Positions 10,217 to 19,564 of a stretch of DNA of 64,000 nucleotides are shown piece by piece. The stretch is from the NCBI GenBank assembly GCA_025991245.1, contig BQMJ01000050.1, positions 124,001 to 188,000 on the forward strand, in the 5' to 3' direction. The notes beneath the pieces are model-generated. The model was not told the origin of the DNA and did no database searches. It worked only from the letters and a program-made list of their open reading frames with translations. This DNA comes from Galdieria partita. Lineage: Eukaryota; Rhodophyta; Bangiophyceae; Galdieriales; Galdieriaceae. Every line of letters begins with the position of its first letter. Position 1 is the stretch's first letter. A program made the position numbers and the translations under genes.

Positions 10217-11069
10217 TTACGAGTCTTCAATGGTTGCATAAGTTATTCGTTGTGATCGTTTCCTGTCCCAAAGGATTTGTGTTACGCAGGTGGTTAAAGA
10301 GGCCACAAGTACAACAACTATAACAAAGAAAACAACTCCCCAACCCAAGCGGAACTCTAAAGTACGTTCGGCATCAACGACGGTAAACTCAATGTCGTAG
10401 GATATCAAAGGATCTTGAATAAGAATAGTTTTGTTGGAATTTTGTTCTTGTTGGAAGAACCTCGAGGCGTTGTATGTCTCTCCATAAAAAACTGCGACAC
10501 ACCAGACGGAAGATTGGCGATATTGCTGATTGTATAACTAGAGGAAAAGTTCAGACAAGATTGGGGGAGAATTTGCAACGCACCGTATATGTTATAGGAC
10601 CATGATTACCATTTATGAAGACATCGAACATACTCGAGTTTTCTAAAGAAGGCGGTTGTTCGGATCTACTCCCTTGTTTGATGAAGAAATAGACAAAAGT
10701 ATCAATATTACCTTAAAACTAGAGCAGGAGAGTCGAGATAAAAGTTAGGTTTCAATTGAATTCGTAATCTTCGAAAATAGCCATCTTCAGGACACGTTCC
10801 AGCTACAGCGTAGTAATTCCATTGGCTAAATATTTCCTCAATCAGAAACTACTTCAAGGAACACCTTCGAAAACATACCTCACGTTAAGCTTGTGATGAA
10901 AGCTCCAATTTCCAGTAGGTTGACACTGTGGCAAGTTTCCTTCAAGTTCTCTAGGCACAACAAACGTAGTTGACTGAGTTGAGTTTACACCGCGACAAAG
11001 TTCTGTTTCAGCTACAACATTCGTTGAAATAAATATTGTAACCACCATCCAAACTAGAAGAAAACACAT
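10217..11069 (-). CDS. Orphan single-pass (type I) membrane protein
   Basis: Four exons (11069..10884, 10836..10712, 10668..10584, 10537..10217) with introns of 47, 43 and 46 bp join in phase to 238 residues. The start at ATG 11069 gives a clean signal peptide (MCFLLVWMVVTIFISTNVVA). The frame is open further upstream to a TTG, so an extra 5' exon is possible. The lumenal/extracellular part has several Cys and N-glycosylation sequons (NST, NWS, NSS, NAS, NKT). A strong transmembrane helix near the C-terminus (WGVVFFVIVVVLVASLTTCV) is followed by a basic cytosolic tail. No family is recognised. Topology is the only safe inference. Confidence 0.65.
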
Positions 11070-11836
11070 CACGGAAATCAAAGACCTCACTTTCTCCCAA
11101 GTTAAACGCAAGTTAGAACGTATCCATGGTCCCAAAACACAAACGGAATCAATAGAGAGAATAGAAATTTGGCTTAGTTTGACATTCCTAATAGTTGAAT
11201 TTTAGAATGGTAACAAAAGCAGTCGTAACGACAAATATCACAGGATAATTGTAGGACTCTACGGTATAATCTAATAGCTACTCTAAGAGTGCAACAGTTT
11301 CCTCTTGAACCTTCCAATTTCTTGTTGTTTCCAAAGACGCGAACTACGGAAATAATAGACTTGGAAGAAACCACAGCGCCAAAAAGTTAGTCGGAAATGA
11401 TTCAATCAAAGTTGTATTGTTGGACTAAGTTAGTGTTTACGACACTCAATTTTAGGGAAGAGGATTTCTTTACATCTGTTTGCTACAGCTCCAATTGTAC
11501 GACATATAATAAGCTTGCTTCTTGCTTACACTATTCAAGACAGAGAGAAAATATTGAAGTGAAACGCAGTGCAATTATCTGAGAGAAGTTTTCAAAAGGT
11601 AACTGGAAAGAACAAAGTACATTTCTTCACAAAGGGAGTAGCTTTTACAAAGGCATTTTTATTTGAAATTTTGAAAATATCAAAATGAACGAACTTTCAA
11701 AAGCTTTTTCTGTATTTCAGGTGGAGTTTCAATTCTTCTAATCAATTCATTCAGTTCAAAGTCTTTATAGTCTCTAGGATTCTCAATTTGAAACATCACT
11801 AGAAAGATGGTGAATAGTCTACTCAAAGTAATAATT
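11070..11836. other. Intergenic upstream of tRNA-Val
   Basis: This 767-bp stretch lies between the start of the membrane-protein gene and the tRNA. Frames at 11174-11374 (minus) and 11397-11582 (plus) have no domain. The minus-strand frame starts without ATG, though part of it could be a 5' exon of the membrane-protein gene. Nothing else is recognised. Confidence 0.35.
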
Positions 11837-11922
11837 GCGGCCGTAACTCAGCGGTTAAGATATCCGCCAAGAGTGCTTGCTTTACACGCAAGAAGTCGAG
11901 GGTTCGAATCCCTCCGGCCGTA
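11837..11922 (+). tRNA. tRNA-Val(UAC) with an insertion in the D loop
   Basis: A cloverleaf folds by eye. The acceptor stem is 5' GCGGCCG with 3' CGGCCGT (the first pair is a G-U wobble) plus discriminator A. The D stem is ACTC/GAGT. The anticodon stem is CTTGC/GCAAG with loop TTTACAC, giving anticodon UAC. The variable loop is AAGTC. The T arm is GAGGG-TTCGAAT-CCCTC. Everything is standard except the D loop, which is 21 nt instead of about 8. Removing 13 nt leaves the normal loop AGCGGTTA. A T-run follows 9 nt downstream, as expected for RNA polymerase III. No CCA is encoded, as is usual for eukaryotes. Confidence 0.9.
11858..11870 (+). other. Putative ectopic tRNA intron in D loop (13 nt)
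   Basis: The segment AGATATCCGCCAA lies between the normal D-loop residues AGCGGTTA and the 3' half of the D stem (GAGT). GCGG before the insertion can pair with CCGC inside it, giving a helix next to the splice points, as a bulge-helix-bulge substrate would. The boundary can slide by one base because the same nucleotide occurs on each side. Ectopic D-arm introns are known from the red alga Cyanidioschyzon merolae. That this insertion is removed is an inference. Confidence 0.7.
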
Positions 11923-11930
11923 AATTGACA

Positions 11931-11935
11931 TTTTT
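11931..11935 (+). terminator. RNA polymerase III T-run after tRNA-Val
   Basis: TTTTT begins nine bases after the discriminator base, a usual distance for a Pol III terminator. It is minimal in length. Confidence 0.5.
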
Positions 11936-12535
11936 GAATGTCATTCAATGACATCTCTTTTTGGTTCAAGTAGAAAACTGAGAATACAGCGTCAATTTAT
12001 AAATAAGACTCTCTTTTACATTAATAGCATTGAGAACCTTTAATTGCTTTATATAAATTACATATTCAACTAGCCTTCGAAAGCGTTGGGTGACTAACCA
12101 TATGGGATCCCGTTTAATCTTCAATTAAAGAACAGAAATTCACACCCAGTAGCAGTCGTTATGTTCTTCCAAAAGTTATGAAAAGCTTGTTCTTCATAAA
12201 GATACTGTCAAATGAACACAGGTACGGCATATCAACTCCCTGTAAATTGCAGGTTCTTAGGCAATGCCTCTGCTCATAAGACTTGACATGTAGCTTCATT
12301 CATTCTATAATAGCGCGCCTACAAAAAAAACAATACATCTAATATATTGTATGATAACCACCTTATCGCCACTCAAACAATTGTACAAGAATCCTTTGAA
12401 ACTAACGAAGAATCTAACGAAGAATATATCGAGTGTTTCATCCCACTAGTCTTCCTATTTGGGAAGAAATATTCGTAATAACTTTTGAGTATTTAATTCG
12501 TTGATAGTGTGTAACTCTAGTTCGGTCAGGTTATC
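11936..12535. other. Intergenic, nothing recognised
   Basis: This 600-bp AT-rich stretch lies between the tRNA and the 3' end of the CDC73 gene. It has no long frame and no second tRNA-like fold. A small unrecognised non-coding RNA cannot be excluded. Confidence 0.35.
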
Positions 12536-13885
12536 TCAAACTTTCAAATGCGGCTTTCTCGACTTTATATGGGCTTCTAGAGTTCTCCAAAATTCTAATG
12601 CCACACTGTAATCCAAATGCCGCTTATTTCGACTTATTGGCAAACATTTTACTACCCAGCCACGGATGTTGGGGTCTATTTGCTCATCGTCATAATAAAA
12701 ATAAAACCCACGTACATCTGCAAACAACTCGGCAGTTCCAGGATATGGCCAACCTTTAAATTGCCACTGAGCTCCACTGCAAACTACCGCACAAACTCTT
12801 TTCCAATCCTCTGATGAAAGGCGGCTTGTATTGTTTATGATCTGATACTCGATAGGAGGTTGTGAAGCACTTGAAGTGTGCTTTATCTTCACTGACCATG
12901 AGACACTTGCAATTCCCTGAGCTTTAAGTGACTGCCACGGAACAAAATTGCCTTTTTCTAAGAATTCGGGAGCATTCAGTATATTGATAAGAGAATTGTA
13001 TCCAGATGGAACGACGATTATAGGAGTCATATTCTTCATTTGCTTTTTTGGAACGTTTTCTTTCAAATTGGCAGATTGTACAATGGAAGCTGACGTTTCC
13101 TTGCTCGTCATCATACGTGTACCATTCAAACTAGTCCCAGAGTTCGTAGAAGACAAACCAAAGCGTCCTGAAGGGTTAATTCCAAGTTCATCAACTTCAG
13201 CACCAATATTTTCACGATAGAACATATCTTCTCTGATAGAATATCGATCACCACGGGGGTCCATCTGCTGTTTCTTTGATGTTTTAGACTCTGTTTGTAC
13301 AGAAGAGACTTGTTCCTTCGACTCCTTTCTCAATCTCTTTATCTCTTCGACCAAATACTTAAAATTTCGCTCTTTGGAAGCGAGTAACGAAGATATTGTT
13401 TGTTGTTCGTGCTCCTGACTCAAGGCATCTCGTATAGCACTATCTGAATCTTTCTTACGTTGTCCTTCTGGTGCCGAAAGACTCCTTTTCTCAGAAAATC
13501 TCTCTTCTGCATCTGTAGAGGCTTTTATTCCGGCGCAAGTATCCAACTCTCCGCGGAAAAAAGCAATCAAGTCTCTACTATCGATAATTTGCACACGGTT
13601 CACCCCGGCTCGGACACACTCAGAAACATATTCCCTAAAACTTTTGTCTGCGTGTTGGAACAGAAACCATACCACCTCTAGCGTATAAGGCTGCTTTTCA
13701 CGTCCCCTACTTGGAAAATAGGCCTACTTGGATGAGTGGGAGTTCACAAAAGTCAATTTTATAGTTACCGTTGCAAAGTCGCGAGGAAAAGACTTGTTAG
13801 CGCCTTTAAACACAATATTATCTCCTTCAAGAACAACACTTTCACCTCTCTTGTTTGCTTCTCTAAGTAGCAATAATGGTTCCAT
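12536..13885 (-). CDS. CDC73: CDC73 / parafibromin, Paf1 complex subunit
   Basis: Exons 13885..13769 and 13723..12536 join in phase 0 across a 45-bp intron to give 434 residues. The start at MEPLLLLREANKRGE matches the CDC73 N-terminus (leucine-rich start, then VVLEGDNIVF). The C-terminal Ras-like domain (about 255-430) has IIVVPSGYNSLINILN, EDWKRVCAVVCSGAQWQFKGWP, FYFYYDD and KRHLD, all diagnostic. The middle is polar and low-complexity. CDC73 is a nuclear subunit of the Paf1 complex, which travels with RNA polymerase II and promotes histone modification during elongation. It is somewhat shorter than human parafibromin because the linker is reduced. Confidence 0.93.
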
Positions 13886-14043
13886 TACGTGATCTTGCTT
13901 TTCCCAAATGCCCTTCAAAACAATGTTGACACAAGTTTTCCAAAAGTGTTCTTTGATATTAGCAAAGATCACAAGTACGCTTTAAAAAAAGTCTTTTCAG
14001 TTTTTTATATCAATAAACTAACTATATAAGATTCTTATATTTT

Positions 14044-14560
14044 TCAAATATACTTTCTTCTACTTCCGAACTGCGCCTCTCTAAAATTTGCAGAACCTAT
14101 CAAAATATTTTCAGCTTCTATACTGCGCTTTGGTAAAAAGACAGCTATTACCGTTTCGGGGGGTTTCAAGCCAAGTGAATATGCACGCTTCCATCGAGCC
14201 AGTCTCCCTACCATCCTAAGCCTTGGAAAATAAGAATGAGCAATTTTTCGTACCAATACCAACACAGGGTCCAAAGTGATAGTTGAGGTCAAACTATCTA
14301 TTGTTAATATAGGTCAAAAGATATATAGTATACGCACTTCTCTTAGGATATTATCCTCCTCTTCCTTCTTAAGCCACTCTGTTACACCTAGACAAATGGA
14401 GTTATTTTGCAAAGCCTCAACGTTCTCCCTTGTTGTTCAACTTGCCCGTCTCTTGTTTCTGATCCTCTATCGCTTTTGTTTTGATGTTCTTCTTAGAGCC
14501 TTGGGAGTTTGTCCTTTTTCGCTTCGCTTTCAGACCATATTTTGCTATACCATGTTTCAT
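14044..14560 (-). CDS. POLD4: DNA polymerase delta subunit 4 (p12/Cdm1)
   Basis: Four small exons (14560..14422, about 14378..14338, 14293..14254, 14207..14044) join in phase to about 127 residues. The second acceptor could also be at 14387, which would add three residues. The conserved core appears only after splicing: EEEDNILREFDLNYHFGPC, VGIGRLARW, then LGLKPPETVIAVF. This aligns with the human p12 signature FDL..YGPC.GI.RL.RW....LGL.PP. The N-terminus is very basic (KAKRKR), where human p12 carries its PCNA-binding region. p12 stabilises the replicative polymerase delta. The C-terminal ~25 residues extend beyond the human protein. Confidence 0.8.
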
Positions 14561-15078
14561 TCTCAACAGGAATCCGATTTCTCATATTCTTCCACATAGC
14601 CAATGTTGATTATATGCGCTGTCAATCGCAATCTTCTATTACACAAGAATTGTAAAAGCATTTGTAAAAAGATGCGCATTGATAAAACTCTCATAACACA
14701 GAATCTACAAACTTCTTTCTTCACTCACTTCCGTTCAAGAACAGTTCTCTTTCAGAGTCGAAAGAATAGTACTAAATAAAGAAACTCGAAAATCAAACGA
14801 AATAAAAGAGATATTCAAGTTGTCAAAAAAAGCAACACAAAAATTTTCCTCAACCAAGAAAAACAAAGACAAGTATAAAGTCAACGAAAACTTGATGTAT
14901 TCAAGATTGTATGAAATGCCCTTATCTCTCTGGTGCCATCGCATCAATCCTTATCATTCCCTTCTTCTCTTCCTTCTTCTTAGGATATGGAAAAATACGA
15001 TATCATACTTCTTATTATGTCCCGTAACTCCAATGGTAAATGGACGACAGGTATAAAGGCAGTATTGTTGACGGACAT
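14561..15078. other. Intergenic, nothing recognised
   Basis: This 518-bp stretch lies between two minus-strand genes. It contains overlapping hydrophobic or Lys-rich frames (14735-14947 minus, 14820-15056 plus) that show no family signature and look like chance in AT-rich DNA. It should include the POLD4 promoter. Confidence 0.35.
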
Positions 15079-16695
15079 TTATATTCTATCAACCAAAGAA
15101 CTCTTTAACGAGTTAAACATTTCCCTCCATAGATATGCTTGACTGAGAAGTATCTTCACATTGGAATCAGTCCATACATCCTTTGGAATATTCTGTAGAA
15201 ACAGAATAAGCTCTTGAAATTCCATTCCAACCAAGTCTCTTTCAAAAAAGTGTAGTAGTGAAGCACAAATGAAAACATAAAAGCTTCCAAAACCGTCTTC
15301 TTCACAAAGAACCGAGTCCCATAATCTAACTACCACTGGAAATGGTAACTCTCGAATAAGAAGACAATTCAACCATCGAAATGCAAATTGTACCAATTCC
15401 ACTCCCTGTCTCTGAAAGTGTACATACAAATTAGGACAAACTCTGCCAACCAATTTCTCCAGTATTTGAATTCGTCTTTGTATACCGGGCTGTGCAAAAG
15501 TATAAAAGTCCTGAATACTTTCGAGAACTGAACTGAAGCACCAATAAATATCGGCCTCTAAATCATCTAACGCTGTACTTAATTCATCTATATCTTCGAG
15601 GTATAAAACTTCATCCCTTTCTACACAACGGATGGATACACTCGAGACATTTTCAGTCTCCATCGGAAAAGGAGGATTAGAATAACTTCTTTTTGTTTGA
15701 TAAACTTCAGAAAATAGTACATATACAAGAGGCATTAATATATCATTCATTCCTTGAACATAGCCGCATGCCGGATGTCTAACTGACCATACAAATAAAA
15801 TACGTTTTAAAAGTTCCTGAAGAGATGGTAACCGAAAAAGATTGTAATCCGAACAGATACGAGGAACGTCCAGAGTAATCTGTCTCCAGATCAACCTCTC
15901 TTGTTCGGTTTCTGACTTGTGGCTTTGAGAAAAGGCACGAGACAAACTAATTCGATAGTCTTCTCGTTTCCTCTTAACAACCTCACTTCTTCTTGAATTT
16001 ACAATAGGCCAATAGCCTAAAAGTATTTTCCAAATAGTACTCCGATATAGCATCGGAGAGCCGTGCCAAGCAAGTCGTTTCAGGTGTTCTATATTGATGA
16101 CAGAATGTTGAAAAATCTCTTTCATACGGCAACACTCCGGTGACAGCCCTTGTGCCTCCCTCTGGATAAATGTATCGTACAAAGCACAGCCAAAAGAGTC
16201 CGAGCCTTGTTTCTCGTCAGAGTCTAGTTCCGATATAGTCACACATGATTCAACGTTTGTTTCATCGCTCCTCGACTCACTTGATCGCTCTTCTCCATAG
16301 ATATTGCGGATTTTTCTGTTCCTCTCTTCTGCCACTCTTCTCGTACTTGAGTCTCGTGGCTGTCGCTTGACCTCTTCATCAACTTGACTATCCAACTTAT
16401 TCACAGACAACGTATGGTTAAGGTCTTCAAAAGGTAACTTTGCAGCTCTGGGAGGTGCTTTTGGCAGTATGTGTTCGTACAAAGTGGACCCACTATTTTC
16501 ACGTTCATTCATTTTGGCTAAAGAGTCTGCAAGAGCAAAGCCATAAGGGTCCTCTCCAGCCAAATCACCTTCTACATTATGCAAGTGAAAACTCATAAAC
16601 TTTCTCTGAGGAAACTCCCAAACACCTGGTTCGTAGAAGATGAGGGAAGTCACTGATAGATTCTCATAGTTTAAAGAGTCCCCATTTGAAGACAT
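15079..16695 (-). CDS. TBC-domain Rab GTPase-activating protein (TBC1D22/Gyp1-like)
   Basis: Single exon of 538 residues starting at ATG 16695. The first 190 residues are polar and probably disordered. The TBC domain begins near 205 (LKRLAWHGSPMLYRSTIWKILLGY). Both catalytic fingers are intact: ITLDVPR (273-279, arginine finger Arg279) and GYVQGMND (311-318, glutamine finger Gln314). Further TBC blocks (DIYWCFSSVLE, QFAFRWLNCLLIRELP, LWDS) follow. A spacer after the QGMND box and the overall pattern resemble TBC1D22/Gyp1, which act on Golgi Rabs. The substrate Rab is not inferable here. The gene is divergent from the aminopeptidase gene. Confidence 0.93.
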   Translation of the reverse strand: MSSNGDSLNYENLSVTSLIFYEPGVWEFPQRKFMSFHLHNVEGDLAGEDPYGFALADSLAKMNERENSGSTLYEHILPKAPPRAAKLPFEDLNHTLSVNKLDSQVDEEVKRQPRDSSTRRVAEERNRKIRNIYGEERSSESRSDETNVESCVTISELDSDEKQGSDSFGCALYDTFIQREAQGLSPECCRMKEIFQHSVINIEHLKRLAWHGSPMLYRSTIWKILLGYWPIVNSRRSEVVKRKREDYRISLSRAFSQSHKSETEQERLIWRQITLDVPRICSDYNLFRLPSLQELLKRILFVWSVRHPACGYVQGMNDILMPLVYVLFSEVYQTKRSYSNPPFPMETENVSSVSIRCVERDEVLYLEDIDELSTALDDLEADIYWCFSSVLESIQDFYTFAQPGIQRRIQILEKLVGRVCPNLYVHFQRQGVELVQFAFRWLNCLLIRELPFPVVVRLWDSVLCEEDGFGSFYVFICASLLHFFERDLVGMEFQELILFLQNIPKDVWTDSNVKILLSQAYLWREMFNSLKSSLVDRI

Positions 16696-16907
16696 TCATG
16701 AATACGCCATTCAATGCGTATAGGAAATGTCAAAGTGCATTGGTTGACAACATCAAGTAGGCAACTCGAAGGCTTTGCACTCGAACCACTGTTTTGACTA
16801 GAAATGTGCAAAGAAAGAAGTATATATATACATATAAGAGAATATTAGCATTTACAAAATATAATCACTAACAAGTTCAAAATCTTAGAGAATTTCAAAA
16901 AAGTTCA
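16696..16907. promoter_or_regulatory. Divergent promoter region (TBC GAP / aminopeptidase P)
   Basis: There are 212 bp between the two start codons. A TATATATATA tract at 16821-16830 could serve as a TATA element for the plus-strand gene, about 80 bp before its ATG, or could be a simple repeat. The assignment is positional. Confidence 0.4.
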
Positions 16908-19564
16908 ATGAAGTATATCCGCGAGATTTGGATGTTCCAAAAGCCTCGTCCTTTGTTTTCTTGTAAACTGGCGTTCTGTTGTTCTAGTATAAAACTAGAG
17001 ACCAATGGAACTTTGCGAAATTTACTTTCAGTTCGTTTAGCTCGCTCTTCAGTTGTCCCGGTTTGCTTTGGGATAAAGACCCAACGTATACTCAAGTCTA
17101 GCAGACGTTCAAACAAGTTTCTTTGGGTAAACTCTGCCACTCCTTCCCAAACTCCTGTTCTGACACCTAAACTGATCCTGCCACAACTTCGAAAACTCTT
17201 GAAAGATCAGGGTCTTCAGGCTTTGGTTGTTGCCGGTACTGACCCTCATGTGAGTTCACTTCTTTTGTACCGTTTTGACATTCTGAAAGTTTTTAGCTCT
17301 CTGAATATCCTCCGGCACACTTCAACAGAAGAGAATTTGTTTCGGGTTTTACAGGATCCGCTGGAACTGCCGTAGTGACAGAAAAAGATGCGTTTCTATG
17401 GACAGATGGCCGATATTTTCTTTTGGCAGAGAAGGAACTTGATGAAAATTGGAAACTTATGAAAGGTATTGTACTTTGATCGATTACTGTTCCTATGTGA
17501 CCTGTTTTAGTTGGTGTTACAGGTTTTCCTACTTTAGAAGAGTTTCTATCCGAAAATCTGCCAACGCAATCAGTAGTTGGTTTAGATCCCTTTTGTCATT
17601 CGGTGGCGTTTGTGGACAATTTGAATAAGAAGCTATCGGAAAAAGATATTTCTGTCCGTCTTTTGGATACAAATCCAATTGATTTGTTGTGGACTGTTGG
17701 AAGACCCTCGTTACCAACCTGTCCTGTTCGAATACATCCTCTAGAAAACGCGGGTCAAACCTTCCTTGATAAATTGGAAGAAATTCGATCAAGAATGTCA
17801 GATATAAATGTGGATATGTTATTGGTATCACTTTTGGATGAGGTATGCCATATGTTGCATAGGTATCATAGCTAAACTTTTTAGATTGCTTGGGTTTTAA
17901 ATCTTCGCGGATCAGATATACCACATTGTCCTGTATTTTTATCTTACTTCTTAATTGGTTTGAACCAGAATATTCTCTACATCAATCGTCAGAAGGTATT
18001 GATTCAACTATTTGTTAATGTTTAGTTTTATTTATTGTTTGAAAGATTCCACATCCGGTCGAGAGTTACTTGAATGAATGCAATGTTGATATAAGGCCCT
18101 ATGAAGAAATTTTGCCGGACTTGAAGAAATTTTCGCAAAACATGAAAATATGGTATGATCCAGTGAACACCAGTGCTGCCTTAGGTTTTGCATGTGAACC
18201 TGGTGGCTTTCCTCAGTCGACACCGATTTCCTTAATGAAGGTTTGTATTAGCCCACAATATGATATGAATGACCTTATGTACAAACGAAGGCTGTGAAAA
18301 ATGAAGCTGAAATTCGTGGAATGCGAGAAGCACATATTAGAGACGGAGTTTCTTTGGTTCATTTTCTAAGATGGCTTGAAACGGAAGGAATGTCTGGTGG
18401 AATCAGCGAGTTTGACGCAACAGAGAAATTGTTGGAGTAAGTTGTGGACTCGCATTTGAGAGCTACATTTTCATTCATACTTTGAATTCGCATAGATTTC
18501 GATCAAGGCACAATGAGTTTATCACAGAAAGCTTTCCAACTATATGTGGCTCTGGTCCAAATGGTGCCATTATTCACTATCGTCCGATGCCAAATGATGC
18601 AAGGCTTTTGAATACGAATGAGTTGATATTGTTAGACTCTGGTGGTCAGTATGTGGATGGAACTACGGATGTAACGAGAACATTTCATTTTGGAACTCCA
18701 AGTGAAAAGTAATGAAGTTGTTTCTTTATATTGAATTCACTTATTATACTTTAAATAGACAACGAGAATATTTTACTAGAGTGTTACAGGGCCATATCTC
18801 TTTAGATACAGCAATATTTCCTAAAGGCACTTTGGGCTGTTTGTTGGACCCTTATGCACGCCGTAAACTTTGGGAATATGGACTCGATTATCGGCATGGA
18901 ACAGGTATATGAGTCTCAAAATGATGAAACAAATGGAGATTAAGATCTTATACTAGGTCATGGTGTGGGAGCTGCTTTGAATGTCCATGAGGGTCCCCAT
19001 TCCATTAGTTCTCGCATGGGAAATAACGTCTCCTTAAGACCTGGAATGTTTGTGTCCAATGAGCCGGGATACTATGAAGACGGTGAATTTGGAATAAGGA
19101 TAGAGAATATTCTTCTGGTCGTTGAAAAGAAAACACCTTTTCGGTTTGTACTATTCTGAAAATTGAAAAATTTGTCTTATGTAACCTTTTGCAAGTTTTG
19201 GTGATATTCCGTTCTATGGATTTGAAGCTTTCACCTTAGTGCCTATTCAACAGAAAATGATAAAAGTGGAATTACTTGAAAAACAGGAAATTGACTGGAT
19301 TGATCGATATCATTCGCGTGTATGGAATGTTCTAAACCCTAAAATAGAAGATCCCAAAGTGAAGGAATGGTATGTTGTTTTCGTTCATGCATTTGAGTGT
19401 TGAACCTCTTTGAAAGGTTGTGGAAGAACACACGACCTATTTCATCTATGAAAGAAAACAATTTTTCAGAGGAACAGCAACTTTCCACGTCTCGTCGCAG
19501 CTTCCTTGCTCTTTTCTTTGGGATTCTTTTATCACCTCTTTTACCGAAACAGCTTAAGGCAGTT
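16908..19564 (+). CDS. Xaa-Pro aminopeptidase (aminopeptidase P, M24B), organelle-targeted
   Basis: Eleven exons: 16908..17249, 17297..17465, 17511..17842, 17885..17995, 18046..18240, 18291..18436, 18496..18708, 18759..18904, 18957..19143, 19196..19369, 19417..19564. A basic Ser-rich N-terminus of ~70 residues looks like a transit peptide. The creatinase-type N-domain ([28 protein letters not shown]) precedes the pita-bread fold with its metal ligands: [16 protein letters not shown] (two Asp), HGTGHGVG (His), [10 protein letters not shown] (Glu) and IRIENILLV (Glu). The family ending [10 protein letters not shown] appears across the intron at 19370. It removes N-terminal residues preceding proline. 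After that ending the frame does not stop: it continues through a twin-arginine segment into the cyclophilin below. If the intron at 19565 is retained, translation stops at 19571-19573. Confidence 0.9.

Noticed and set aside
11837-11922. Class II (Ser/Leu) tRNA with long variable arm, because total length is 86 nt
   Set aside because: The variable region is only AAGTC and the extra length lies between a perfect 4-bp D stem; the anticodon loop TTTACAC is typical of Val.
16821-16830. TA repeat as a regulatory or replication element
   Set aside because: Only about ten bases long; too short to distinguish from chance in AT-rich DNA.
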